Position numbers and translations under genes: made by a program
Origin: Callorhinus ursinus
Lineage: Eukaryota > Chordata > Mammalia > Carnivora > Otariidae
Direction of reading: 5' to 3'
Length of the DNA stretch: 64,000 nt
Assembly (NCBI RefSeq): GCF_003265705.1
Contig: NW_020313168.1
Location: 2,754,950-2,818,949, forward strand
The notes under the pieces: generated by a model
Databases searched by the model: none
What the model was told of the DNA's origin: nothing
What the model saw: the letters and a program-made list of their open reading frames with translations, nothing else
Shown here: positions 55,125-64,000 of the stretch, in pieces
Layout: the number at the start of each line of letters is the position of its first letter
Position numbering within the stretch: the stretch's first letter is position 1

Positions 55125-56469
55125 AACCTGTATCCTCCCTGTAACAAACCATCGTCAATGGTTCTAACAGCTTTTGTGAGCTCTGTGTGCCCTTCTAGCA
55201 AATCATCCAACCCAAGGGTGGTCTGGGGGACTCCTGACTTGCACTTGGTGTCAGAAGTGAGGGTGGTCTGGGGGACTGTTCCCTGACTTCATGCAGGCAT
55301 TACCATTACAGGGGGTTCCCTGCAGTCCCTGCGCCCCTGACTTGTGCTGGATCTGGTGGCTCTCCGCCTGGTCTCTCCATTTCTTCTCACCAGCCCCTCC
55401 TCACACTGCAGCCCATGTGAGCTTCTGGAACAGGCAGTCCTTCCTTGTCTGCCAGCTGAAACCCTCCCCTGGTTGCATCTGCGCAGACTCTAAAGGTTTG
55501 TTTGTGAGCAAAACCCCTGGCATAATCTGGTGTGTGCTGGAGTTCCCCCCTCAGCTCTCGCCTACCACACTTCAGAGTTGCCCCGGCCCCCTTTGATCTG
55601 TGGAGCACACCTGAGCTCTTCCCTGCCCTGGGCCACACTAGTCTCTCGGGCTCCTTTTCCCATTTTGAGTTGGTATCAGCCTCTTTGGGAAGACTCCCAC
55701 GGGCTCAGAGAGGTGTCCCTGCTCATTTGCCACCTCAGCACCTGTTTGTGGCCTTCCCAGCACCCCCTCAGTGTGGACTTGCACACTCGCATTGTCCCCT
55801 TACCTCTCTGTCATCAGCGCTTTCCATACTGGACATTCCCCAGAGGCAGGAACCTCGGGGTTTTATTTTTTTTAATTTTAAATTTTTATTTTTTTCTTGG
55901 GGGTTTTACTTGTAGTTGTAGCTCTTTTCCCTAGATCTCAAGCCTGCACTTGTTGGAACAAGAGACCCTCCACTACTGTACCACACAGCGTACCTTCCCA
56001 CATCACTAGCAGGTGCCCCAGCTCCCTTGATCAAACTCCCCCAGAGTCTGGTCCCCAGCACGCTCCTGTGGGTCCTGCTCCATCTTCCCGCTCCTTGGAG
56101 GTCAAGTGGCTTTCCTTCCCCTTTCCTGGCTGGGTTATGCTGTGACTGAAGCTAGTTATAGGCCGAGAGGCCAGGAGGGTGGGTGGAGGCAGATCCTGGG
56201 TTCAGCATATGTTGTCTTGGGGGGGAGAGAGCTGTGCATTGTCTTCAAGCAAAGCGGGGTGTGCTTTTTGGTATTTGTGTTCCATTGGGTTTTTGCTGCT
56301 TCTTTGTTGTACTCTGGAATACTCTGTCACATCTATTTTCATCAGTACGTAGTTGTTTTTCCCTTGTTTTTATAGTTTTTGTGGGGAAAATAAGCCCTGA
56401 GATGACCTAGCCCAGCAGCTGGCTGACATTACTTGAGACCCTTTTTCCCCAGTGGCCAAGCCCATGATC
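55125..56469. other. Unique sequence with possible L2 remnant
   Basis: No gene recognised. The interval 55,640-55,865 is weakly L2-like, ending near GGACATTCCCCAGAGGCAGG. A T-rich run at 55,861-55,900 follows. Confidence 0.35.
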
Positions 56470-57188
56470 AATCTTGGGGAAGATGTTCCATGTACACTTG
56501 AAGAGAATGAGTATCTGTAGTTGTTGGGTGTCATGTTCCGTAAATGTCAATTTGGTCAAGATGGCTAATGGTGTTGTTTAGGTCTTGTATTTCCTTGTGT
56601 TTAGGTCTTTTTGGTTGACTTGTTCTATCATTTGCTGAGAGAGGGGTGTTAGAATCTCCAACTATAATTGTGGATCTCTCCCTTTAATTCTTTCTGTGTT
56701 TGCCCCCTACTGAGGTTCTGTGACTAGGCCTCCGTGCTTGTTTTATACTTTCCTAGCTAGTTAGCTGTCTTCTGTCATTATGGAATGTCACTCTTTATTA
56801 ATACCCTTTGTCTTCAAGTCTAGTTAATCTGTGATTACTACAAACTCGGTTGAGGGTTCTTATGTTTATTCTTTCCATAGTGTAGCGTTTTTGACCATAT
56901 TTTACTTTGAGTCTGTCTCTGAAGCTGATGACCTCTGCCTTTTTGCTGGAGTAAGGTTTAGTCCATTTACATCTAGTGTGACTGTTGATACAGCCAGAAT
57001 TAAGTCTCTTATTTTACTGTTTGCTTTCTGTTTGCGTCCACTGGTTCTTGTCCATTTGTACCTCCTTTTCTACCTTCATTGTGGTTACTTTTGTATGCGT
57101 TTGTGTTCCATTTTAATTTGTATATTGGCTTTATACCCTTACCTGTTGCACTTTTTTTAGTGGTTGTTCTAGGGATTACACTGATGAT
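56470..57188 (-). mobile_element. L1 LINE ORF2 fragment, antisense
   Basis: GAATGAGTATCTGTAGTTGT, CGTAAATGTCAATTTGGTCA, AATCTCCAACTATAATTGTG, TTGACTTGTTCTATCATTTG, TAGTCCATTTACATCTAGTG and GTGACTGTTGATACAGCCAG are antisense L1 ORF2 blocks. Many stops in every frame. Reverse transcriptase relic only. Confidence 0.9.
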
Positions 57189-57189
57189 T

Positions 57190-57665
57190 TTTAAAGCCAT
57201 GGGATCTAATGTGAGAAGTGATGTCCTTCCTATTTAGAGGGGAAGATGTCCCAGAATTGAGCCCTCGGGCACTTCAATGTGTAGAGCTTCGGGAGATGAG
57301 AAGCTAGCAAAGGTACCTGAGAAGGCTTCCGAGAGAGAGAGAGGGGTGTCCCAGGGGCCAAGTAAAGAGGGACTTCCAAGGACCAAGTGGGCTAATGACC
57401 GTGTCTACTTTGCCAAAGGGACAGGGAGGTGAGGGCTGAGGACTGACCACTGTGGTTAGCCATGTTGGAGGGGGCACTGGTGATCCTGGTGGGTTTTTGT
57501 ACAGAAGAGTGGCATTAAGCTTGTTTAGAGTTACTTCAGGAGAACACAGGCAGGTGTGAAGTGGGAACAGCACATTCAGACAACTCTTTAAAGGAATTTT
57601 CCTGCGAAGGGGAGGAACGAATCGGCACAGGATCTGGAAGATCTGAGTCAAGGGGCAGTTATTAC
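57190..57665 (-). mobile_element. L2 LINE fragment, antisense
   Basis: AAAGCCATGGGATCTAATGT, GAATTGAGCCCTCGGGCACT, GAAGCTAGCAAAGGTACCTG, GATGAGGGCTGAGGACTGAC-like text (GTGAGGGCTGAGGACTGACC), CAGACAACTCTTTAAAGGAA and GAAGGGGAGGAACGA follow the antisense 5' part of the L2 consensus. Confidence 0.75.
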
Positions 57666-57829
57666 AGCTTCTTCAGATGCTCATGGGAGTGACTCAGGAT
57701 ATGGCGAAAAAGATGTAATCGGAGAACAGGAACCACGTATGTATGTATACACGTACTAACACACATAAACTAAGTTTGGGCAGATAAAACCCTAAATGTT
57801 ACCAGTGGTTGTGCGTCAGTTGTAGGAAT

Positions 57830-57993
57830 GAATGGTTTTTAGATTTGTCTCTATTTGAAAAATCTGTACTTTATACTTTTTTCCCCTTGCAATAAGCTCA
57901 TTTAACATTAACAACAAAAAGGTGAAATGGGAGAGATAAATAAGTTTACCAAGAAAACCCTTTCTCATTTCCCTTAAAACCATTTTTCTGTTA
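57830..57993 (-). mobile_element. Old L1 fragment, antisense (part 1)
   Basis: AT-rich antisense L1-like sequence split by the SINE at 57,994. The 5' limit is approximate. Confidence 0.45.
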
Positions 57994-58177
57994 GGGCGCC
58001 TGGGTGGCTCAGTTGATGAAGCGTCTGCGTTCAGCTCAGGTCATGATCCTAGGGTCCTGGGATCGAGCCCTAGGGCTCTCTGCTCAATGGGGAGCCTGCT
58101 TCTCCCTCTGCCTTCTGCTTCCCCTGTTTGTGCACGCGCTCTCTCTCTTTCTGACAAATAAAATCTATAAAAAACCC
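57994..58177 (+). mobile_element. Carnivore tRNA-Lys SINE
   Basis: Starts GGGCGCCTGGGTGGCTCAGT, with B-box GGGATCGAGCCCT, a shorter CT-rich block and a degenerate tail (AAATAAAATCTATAAAAAAC). Target-site duplication CCATTTTTCTGT (57980-57991 and 58179-58190). Somewhat shorter and more diverged than the other copies, so perhaps older. Confidence 0.95.
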
Positions 58178-58975
58178 CCATTTTTCTGTGAAAAAAAGTA
58201 TGTTTGCTTGTGGCAAAAGCATTCAAACAGTGTAGAAAAGTTCAGAGGTAGAGAATGGTTCCTGGCTGACCCTCTCTCTTAAGTCCCTCTCTTAAGTTGC
58301 GGGTATTGTTCTGGAAGTTGCTTTTTTGGTTCCATTTCTTTTTGTGGACGTGGTGCTGTATCAGTACATATAGCTCTCCCTTGTTTAGAAAAACGATTGC
58401 ATAACACGCCACCATATGGGCACCTCATTTATTCCTCAGCAGGTGGACCCCCCAAATACACTGCTCCTGTAACAATGTTGCGCGTACATGTTGTGAGCAT
58501 AAGTCAGTGGGATAGATTCCTGGAAGCGCGATTGTCAGATCGAAGGAGTCTATGTCCAGAAATAAGTAAACCTCACCAAAGAGCCCTTCCAGAAGGTTTT
58601 ACCAATTTAGTCCCACCTCCTGTGTGTCAGAGTGTCTTTTACTCATTCCTTTTTCAAATACCGGGTATTTTAAATATTTTTGTCAGTCTAACACTTAATG
58701 ATGGTGTTTTGCTATTCGTTGAATTTCTTTAATTATGAGTGAGTGGAGTGTTTTTTCCTATGTTTAATAACCATTTATATCTTTCCATGAAGTGGTGGTT
58801 TCTCTATGGGTTATTTGTCTTTTATTTACTAATCTGCCAGAACTTTTTAATTGTGAAGGGAATCCATGCTTTAGAAGTTGTTCATCTTTTAGTCAAAAGT
58901 CTTTTCCTTTTTTTTTTGGTTTCTGTGTTTTCGGCCATCTTTAATCACTTCAAGATAATTTTAAGGGTTTTAAGA
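58178..58975 (-). mobile_element. Old L1 fragment, antisense (part 2, L1ME-like)
   Basis: AAAGCATTCAAACAGTGTAG, GATAGATTCCTGGAAGCGCG, ATTGTCAGATCGAAGGAGTC, CCTTCCAGAAGGTTTTACCA and CAGTCTAACACTTAATGATG match antisense ancient L1 ('gaattcctagaagtggaattgctgggtcaaaggg'). Confidence 0.75.
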
Positions 58976-59185
58976 TGACTCATGATGTTACTGTGTTTCG
59001 TGAAAGTGACTTTCCCTCAGTTCTCCCCGATTTCATGCTCTACGCCCAGGGCAATGGTTTGGCAGCAGGCAGGGAGGGAATGAGGCCTCATCTGGCCAGG
59101 CCCTGGGCCTCCAGGACTCCTTCCCAGCTGCTGTGTCCAGCCTCCAGGAGGACAGAGCATTTGGGTGCCACAGATGCTGTTGAGA
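58976..59185. other. Unique sequence
   Basis: Nothing recognised. Confidence 0.4.
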
Positions 59186-59253
59186 CCTTGCCCCTGCTCC
59201 TGGGCCTGTGTGTGGGGGACATTGCCCCTGCTCCTGGGCCTGTGTGTGGGGGG
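59186..59253 (+). repeat. Two 34-bp tandem units abutting an assembly gap
   Basis: TTGCCCCTGCTCCTGGGCCT followed by GTGTGTGGGGG is repeated with a 34-bp period and ends 24 bp before the N run, suggesting a collapsed minisatellite. Confidence 0.9.
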
Positions 59254-59277
59254 CGAGCCTCAGGGCCGCCAGGAAGC

Positions 59278-59287
59278 NNNNNNNNNN
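59278..59287. other. Assembly gap (10 N)
   Basis: Ten ambiguous bases. The true length is unknown; the flanking tandem repeat suggests unresolved repeat sequence. Confidence 0.99.
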
Positions 59288-62124
59288 CGTCTCTTTGTGG
59301 CCAGCGCTGACCCCTCTCACGGCTCATGCCCTCCCTGAGTCAGTCGCACTGATGACTCCCTGAGGAGGGCCCGTGCCTCCTGCCTCTTGTTACCTGCACT
59401 GATTGGAACACGGTGCGTGCTTTGTGAGCCCTTGTGGCTGGGTGGTTGGTTTTGCAGGCTGGGCACCATGTCCACAGTTCAGTGAGCCCAGAGGCCCACG
59501 TTGGATGCGGGTTTGCGCCTAACTTGGGGAGCAGTAGAGCAGAAGGCCATTGGGTCCCTTGGAATGGAACACAGGCATATGGGGTGGGAGTGGGGTTCTC
59601 TCTGCTATCGGCCCTTGAGGACCTGCGGGGGTGGGGAGGTACTCCCAGCCTTTCCTGCTTCCAGCAGCTCTGATGGTGCGGTGGGCAAGGGCCGACCCAT
59701 GGTCAAGTGCAGGGGGATCTGTAGTTCTTCACTGAAAACGGAACATGAAGGCAGCATTCCTGGGAACGTGGGAGAAGCACGGTGGTTCTGGACTCAGGCT
59801 CCAGGTGGTCGCTCCTCCCAGCCTCTGACCGCCGCCCAGAGCTGGCGAGCCAGGTACGCTTAGTGCCGAAGAGGCTGAGCTCCCGAAGACGACTGAAGAC
59901 AGACGGTGAAGACCAACAGAGAGAAGGGAATTGGTCCCATTTCATGGGGTTCTAGGTGCTTGAATGCGGGCTTCAGACTCACATCATCATCAGTTTGAAC
60001 AGGGAACCAGGTGGGAGAGATGATGAAACTAAACCCCTCGTTTCAGGGCTCTGTGCGTCCAGCGTTGGCACATCAGGGGACTCCAGCTCCAGGAAGCTCC
60101 CGGCGTCGAGGCGAAGGGCTGGAAGGTAGAAGAGAGAGGCTCAGTCGAGCCCTGAGAGCCGCTTCTGATGGTTCATGATGGAAAACCCGACTGACCCACC
60201 TGGCGTTTGGTTTACTGACTTTTAATTACAGTTATAAAGCGTGCCCAATCTCCAGCCCCTGGAGTGTGAAGCAGACAGAATCACTTACAAAAAAAAAAAT
60301 CACCGCTGAAGTCTGAGCGATGCCAAACTGGGCCTGGATTCGACTGGGCACCTCCTCGGTGCTCCTCACCTCTCAGCTGGGGGCCCCTCTGTGCATCCAG
60401 GGCCAGGTGCCCCTGGTGGGCGCCGCCGTGGCCTCTGCCTGCTCCCAGTCCCCATGGTCGGCCTCTGTCACTGTGGCTTCTCATGGGCTGGGGGAGGCTG
60501 TCTCTGTGCTGGGAGTGGGGGCACTCGGCTGAGAGGCCCCAGTCACCCACACTCAGTGGCCGTGGGATCTGTCCTCTGCCGCCTGCCCGCGTGCACTAGG
60601 AGAGGTTAGGTCAGCCGATGGGGAGGACCGGAGAGGGGTGTGGGTGAGAGAGAGTGGGACAGGGAGAGAGAAGCATTGTTTCCCAGGCCAGTTCTGCCCC
60701 ATTCATGAGTTCCCAGGAATTCTCTTTCCAATTAAGCCGGGTGAGGTGAGTATCTGTCACTTGCTGTGTGAATATTCCGACTCCACCGTACACCCGAGGG
60801 CAGAGCTGGGCCCCCTCATCTCCGCAGCCAGCCACGCTCTCGTCTGGTGTGTCCGCAACCCTTCACCTCACCGACCCATCAGGAAATGATCTTCCCCTCC
60901 TCACTGAGGAGAGTTGAACTCAGCTCCCCCTGCCCTGCCTTTCCCCCCCCTTCAGGGGGCCTGCACAGCTGGCCTTGGCATTGCTGGTGGTGCACTTGGC
61001 GTTCCGTGGTGCTCCCAGAAAGGTGTGACCCCGAGCTTGTCTGCTCGCAGTGCCCAAGGCCTACTACCCTCAGCCTGGGGCCCCGCCAGCAAGCCTCCAA
61101 GCAGAGGCCTGGTGGCTGGGTGTCAGCTGCTGCCCAGGGCTCTGGAGGGCACGTCCTGGTGACCCGATGAGTGTGTGGGACGGGGCTCCTGCAGGAACGG
61201 TTTCTCAGAGGACCTTGTGGTGGTCTCCAGGCGGCATCCCAAAGCCCCAGACTCGGTATCTCGGGGACTCGGTGAGGATGCCCACTCTCCTCCACGTCCC
61301 CCATGGGACTCGGGTGTTTAGATCCTGCATTCCAAGGGTATATTGCCTTCTGGACCCTCACCTGCTGTGTAACTTTGCCAACAATGACACTGGGTTACAG
61401 GAAGAGGGGAGCATGTGGGTAGTTGCTAGGGACCCACAGGATCATGGGTAGGACTTCCGCCTCGCTGTGGGGGTGGCCACCGGGCCCTTCGGAGAGCCGG
61501 AGCAGAGCCGGGCAAGGTTGCAATGAGGACCTTGCCCCCTTGGCCCACTCCCAGCTCCTCCCCATCCCATCTGGCTTCCGGGAGCGTGTCCCCTGTGCAG
61601 CTGTCTCCTTCCGCGGGCTTGCCCATGGACCCCACCCAGTGTGGGCCCACGTGGCAGAGAACCCACCCATGATGTATCAAGGCCGTCCATGCTTTCAAAT
61701 ATTAAATCTGTTCAGAATATTAAATAATTTCCTCTTCAATGATCCCAGTAAATTTAATTAGTGCTCTTCTCCCAATAGAGTTGTCTCCTAGTTTCTGAAA
61801 TGTTGCTTCACAAGGAAGGGGGCTTAGACTCCTATGGTGTGTGCAGCTGGATTGACACCCTGGTTCTTCAGCGGCCGGGTCCCTGTGCTGGGCCGGGTGG
61901 CTGGGTGACACAGAGCTCCGTCCATCCCCTGAGGCCTGTTTGTGAAGCAGGACAGCAAGCACGTGTGGGGGTCTGGGTGGAGTTTGGGTTCCTAGGGCCC
62001 TCGGGGGCTGGGAGGGCATAGGAAGCCTGTGGCCTCCATCCCGGGACCTTCCTACTCCCTCAGATGGCTCACTCCAGCGGAACCAGCTGCCCAGTCCTGA
62101 GCCAGCCCCCAAAGCGTGGATTAT
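59288..62124. other. GC-rich unique sequence
   Basis: No gene recognised. A weak MIR-like patch may lie at 59,785-59,870. A C-run occurs near 60,945. Domain-less open frames up to 160 codons occur on both strands. Confidence 0.4.
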
Positions 62125-62270
62125 TTAGTCTCTTGGAGACTCAGTTTCCTTATCTGTAAACTGGGGACGATAATGTTGACCTCAGCATTCTTTTTTGAAG
62201 ATTAAATGAGAAAATGCATGTGAGGTGCCTAGCTCATAGTAGGAATTCAGTAAATGTTATTTATTTTGTT
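62125..62270 (+). mobile_element. MIR SINE
   Basis: GAGACTCAGTTTCCTTATCT, GTAAACTGGGGACGATAATG, AAGATTAAATGAGAAAATGC and CATAGTAGGAATTCAGTAAA match the MIR core and 3' end in sense. One of the best-preserved MIR copies in the window. Confidence 0.88.
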
Positions 62271-62565
62271 CTAGTCCTCTCATGAGTCATGAGCTTTAAA
62301 AATATGTATTTCATAATGGTGAAACTTCCAGAACTTCCGTTGAAAATGATCACCCTGGGTGTAGGCCTTCTGAGCAGAGGCTGAGGGAGGACCGGAGTGT
62401 GCCCATGGCGAGGGTCGGAGAGAGCTCCCAGCGGTGTGGCACCAGCAAATCCACGTAAAGCCTGATCTGAAAGGAGCGTCAGGAGGTTGGATCGTGCAGC
62501 ACATCGCTGGACGTTTCCTCCCAGAATAAAGAAGCCGCGTCTTGGTCCCTCCTGTGCAGTGTGTT
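62271..62565. other. Unique sequence
   Basis: No gene recognised. Confidence 0.4.
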
Positions 62566-62725
62566 TTGAGTCTGGCTACCGAGCAACAAATAAAAACAAC
62601 AGCGGCAAAGACACATCTCCCTGATTAGCCAGTGATTGATTTGCATAATCAGTGTCCTGTCAAGTCAGCTCCCGAGGCGCTGTGTCAGCTTCTTGGTCAA
62701 AGCACGAGAACCTTCAAACCCTGCA
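62566..62725. promoter_or_regulatory. Candidate enhancer with PBX/POU-type motifs
   Basis: Unique block containing CTGATTAGCC, AGTGATTGATTTGCATAATC (PBX-like TGATTGAT overlapping a perfect octamer complement ATTTGCAT at 62,639-62,646) and GTCAAGTCAGCT. No repeat family was recognised. Regulatory function is inference. Confidence 0.35.
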
Positions 62726-62834
62726 GGTGGCTCCCCACATTTATCAGGGATGCCTTCGATTCTCCATCCCCCTGCAAGCTGGTGCCCAGGAGGGTAAACC
62801 GCCTCTGTAACACTTCTAATCGAATTAAAAAAAA

Positions 62835-63470
62835 AACAAAACACTCCTTGTATTTTTCCTGATTACAAATACAGTTTGGGTCCTACGTAGAAAACTTAGG
62901 ATAGACGAGAAAATTAAAAAGACAAATGAAAAACCTCCGGATGTGCGTCTACAGAGGGAGTTGCGGCCAGCCCTGGAGGGCGCGTCCTTCCAGCCCTTCT
63001 GGAGGCTGAGGACATAAAGTTGGCACTTACTGCACATTCTGGTTTTCATAAACCTTTTCATTTGATGGCTCACGAACACTTTGCAGGGCCATTCAATATT
63101 CTTTTACAATAGGATTTTTAATGAGTGCACAAATTATTTACCAAGCACCTGCAGCTGGACATTTAACTTATTCTCAGTCTTTTGATACCATAAGCTGCAA
63201 ATATTCTAGTGCATAAATCTTTGGAGATAAATCTTTGCATTTGTTCCTGAGTTTCTCCTTAGGGTAAATTCCTACAAGTGGAATTGCTGAGTTAAAGGTT
63301 AAACACAATTTGAAAGCTTTTGATCCAAGTGCCAGTCTGCCCTCCAGGAGGATTACCCAGCTTCGGATCCCACCAGCAAGCGTGCGAGAGGGTCATTTCC
63401 CAGTAGAAGCACGGGATGCAATCAGCAGTTTCAAAATCCAGCTGGTGGAGAAAACGGAAGTGTGTTTTTG
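62835..63470 (-). mobile_element. Old L1 3' region, antisense (L1ME-like)
   Basis: CTAGTGCATAAATCTTTGGA, GGTAAATTCCTACAAGTGGA, ATTGCTGAGTTAAAGGTTAA, GAAAGCTTTTGATCCAAGTG, CCAGTCTGCCCTCCAGGAGG and GATCCCACCAGCAAGCGTG follow the antisense L1ME-type consensus. The part before 63,085 is weaker. Confidence 0.8.
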
Positions 63471-63734
63471 TTTAGATTTGCATGGTTTTGGTGACTGGTG
63501 CGATTAGACACTTTCCCACTTTGGGGTCCTTTTAAAGTCTTCTTTTGTGAGTTGCCAGCTGTGGTCTCGTCCTGCACACGTGTCCCCATCTTAGGGGCGT
63601 GGGAGACGAAGGTGGCCCTGCTGGCGTGGGAATACGGTTGGAAATGTCCATGGAGGATGGTGGGGCTGCTCTGTGAGTGGAATATTTCTTCATGTTTTTC
63701 TCACCACGTGGCAATGTCATTTAGCTGTTGATCC
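63471..63734. other. Unique sequence
   Basis: Nothing recognised. Confidence 0.4.
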
Positions 63735-63875
63735 ATCTGCTTCTCCAACTCGGCACCCAGCGCCCAGATGGCAGGATTGTACCCTTTATATGCCTGTGGG
63801 TCACTGCCTGATCCAGAGCTGGGCACTGAGAAGGTGCTTGAACAATCTTTGTTGAGTCCACGAATGAAGGAGGAC
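63735..63875 (+). mobile_element. L2 3' end fragment
   Basis: GATCCAGAGCTGGGCACTGA, GAAGGTGCTTGAACAATCTT and TGTTGAGTCCACGAATGAAG follow the L2 sense terminus ('cacatagtaggtgctcaataaatgtttgttgaatgaat'). Confidence 0.6.
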
Positions 63876-64000
63876 CCTGCATGAGGAATTACTTTCTTTG
63901 GGTAGAAGGCAGCTTGGAAGGTCCCCCAAGTGTTGATGGGGTGAGTGGTCAAGCCAAGAGGACAAGGACCATGTGACAGGCCTATTCAAGAAGCACTGGT

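Noticed and set aside
56470..57188. Possible reverse transcriptase coding region
   Set aside because: Antisense L1 ORF2 relic with stops in all frames.
1..64000. CRISPR arrays, operons, bacterial promoters or terminators
   Set aside because: The DNA is mammalian; no direct-repeat/spacer architecture or prokaryotic gene organisation exists.

Overview
This window is non-coding mammalian nuclear DNA from a caniform carnivore of the bear/seal/weasel type (Arctoidea). The diagnostic evidence is nine copies of the carnivore tRNA-Lys-derived SINE (SINEC/CAN-SINE). Each has the 5' end GGGCGCCTGGGTGGCTCAG, a tRNA B-box, a CT-rich stretch and an AAATAAATAAAATCTTTAAA tail, and most are flanked by target-site duplications. 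No dog-specific SINEC_Cf copy was noticed and the cat-type body is absent. Very old mammalian repeats (L2, MIR, MER5/hAT, MaLR-like LTRs, L1 3' ends) make up most of the other recognisable sequence. Family names come from remembered consensus features, not from a database search.

I recognise no protein-coding exon, intact gene or tRNA gene. The long open frames fall in GC-rich or simple-repeat DNA and carry no recognisable domain. The nearest thing to a gene signal is an unassigned CpG island at about 47.69-48.46 kb. It contains three tandem 65-bp units, two of which carry an NRF1-like GCATGCG core, and looks like a promoter or first-exon region. The only RNA-gene relic is a decayed U6 snRNA pseudogene at about 10.37-10.48 kb. 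It is joined in the same orientation to an L1 3' end, the layout of a U6-L1 chimeric retrotransposition product.

Layout: 0-19 kb is very GC-rich, mostly unique DNA with several L1 3' fragments, two SINEs, homopolymer G/C tracts, a polypyrimidine tract near 17.2 kb and an inverted duplication of about 0.2 kb (3.58-3.78 against 4.67-4.87 kb). 19.8-25.1 kb holds a 380-bp CCAT tetranucleotide array and a 1.2-kb GT-rich minisatellite with units near 70 bp. 25-44 kb mixes unique DNA with L2, L1, hAT and SINE copies and an AT-rich homeodomain-site cluster near 30.7 kb. 44-47 kb is an antisense old LINE-like element split by an LTR. 47.7-48.5 kb is the CpG island. 49-58.9 kb is repeat-rich with nested insertions. 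59-64 kb is mostly unique, with a 10-N assembly gap at 59,278-59,287 and a possible enhancer near 62.6 kb.

Inference: the high GC content and the density of minisatellites and G/C tracts suggest a distal or subtelomeric chromosome arm, and several AT-rich islands in GC-rich unique DNA could be conserved regulatory elements. Neither can be proven without alignment.
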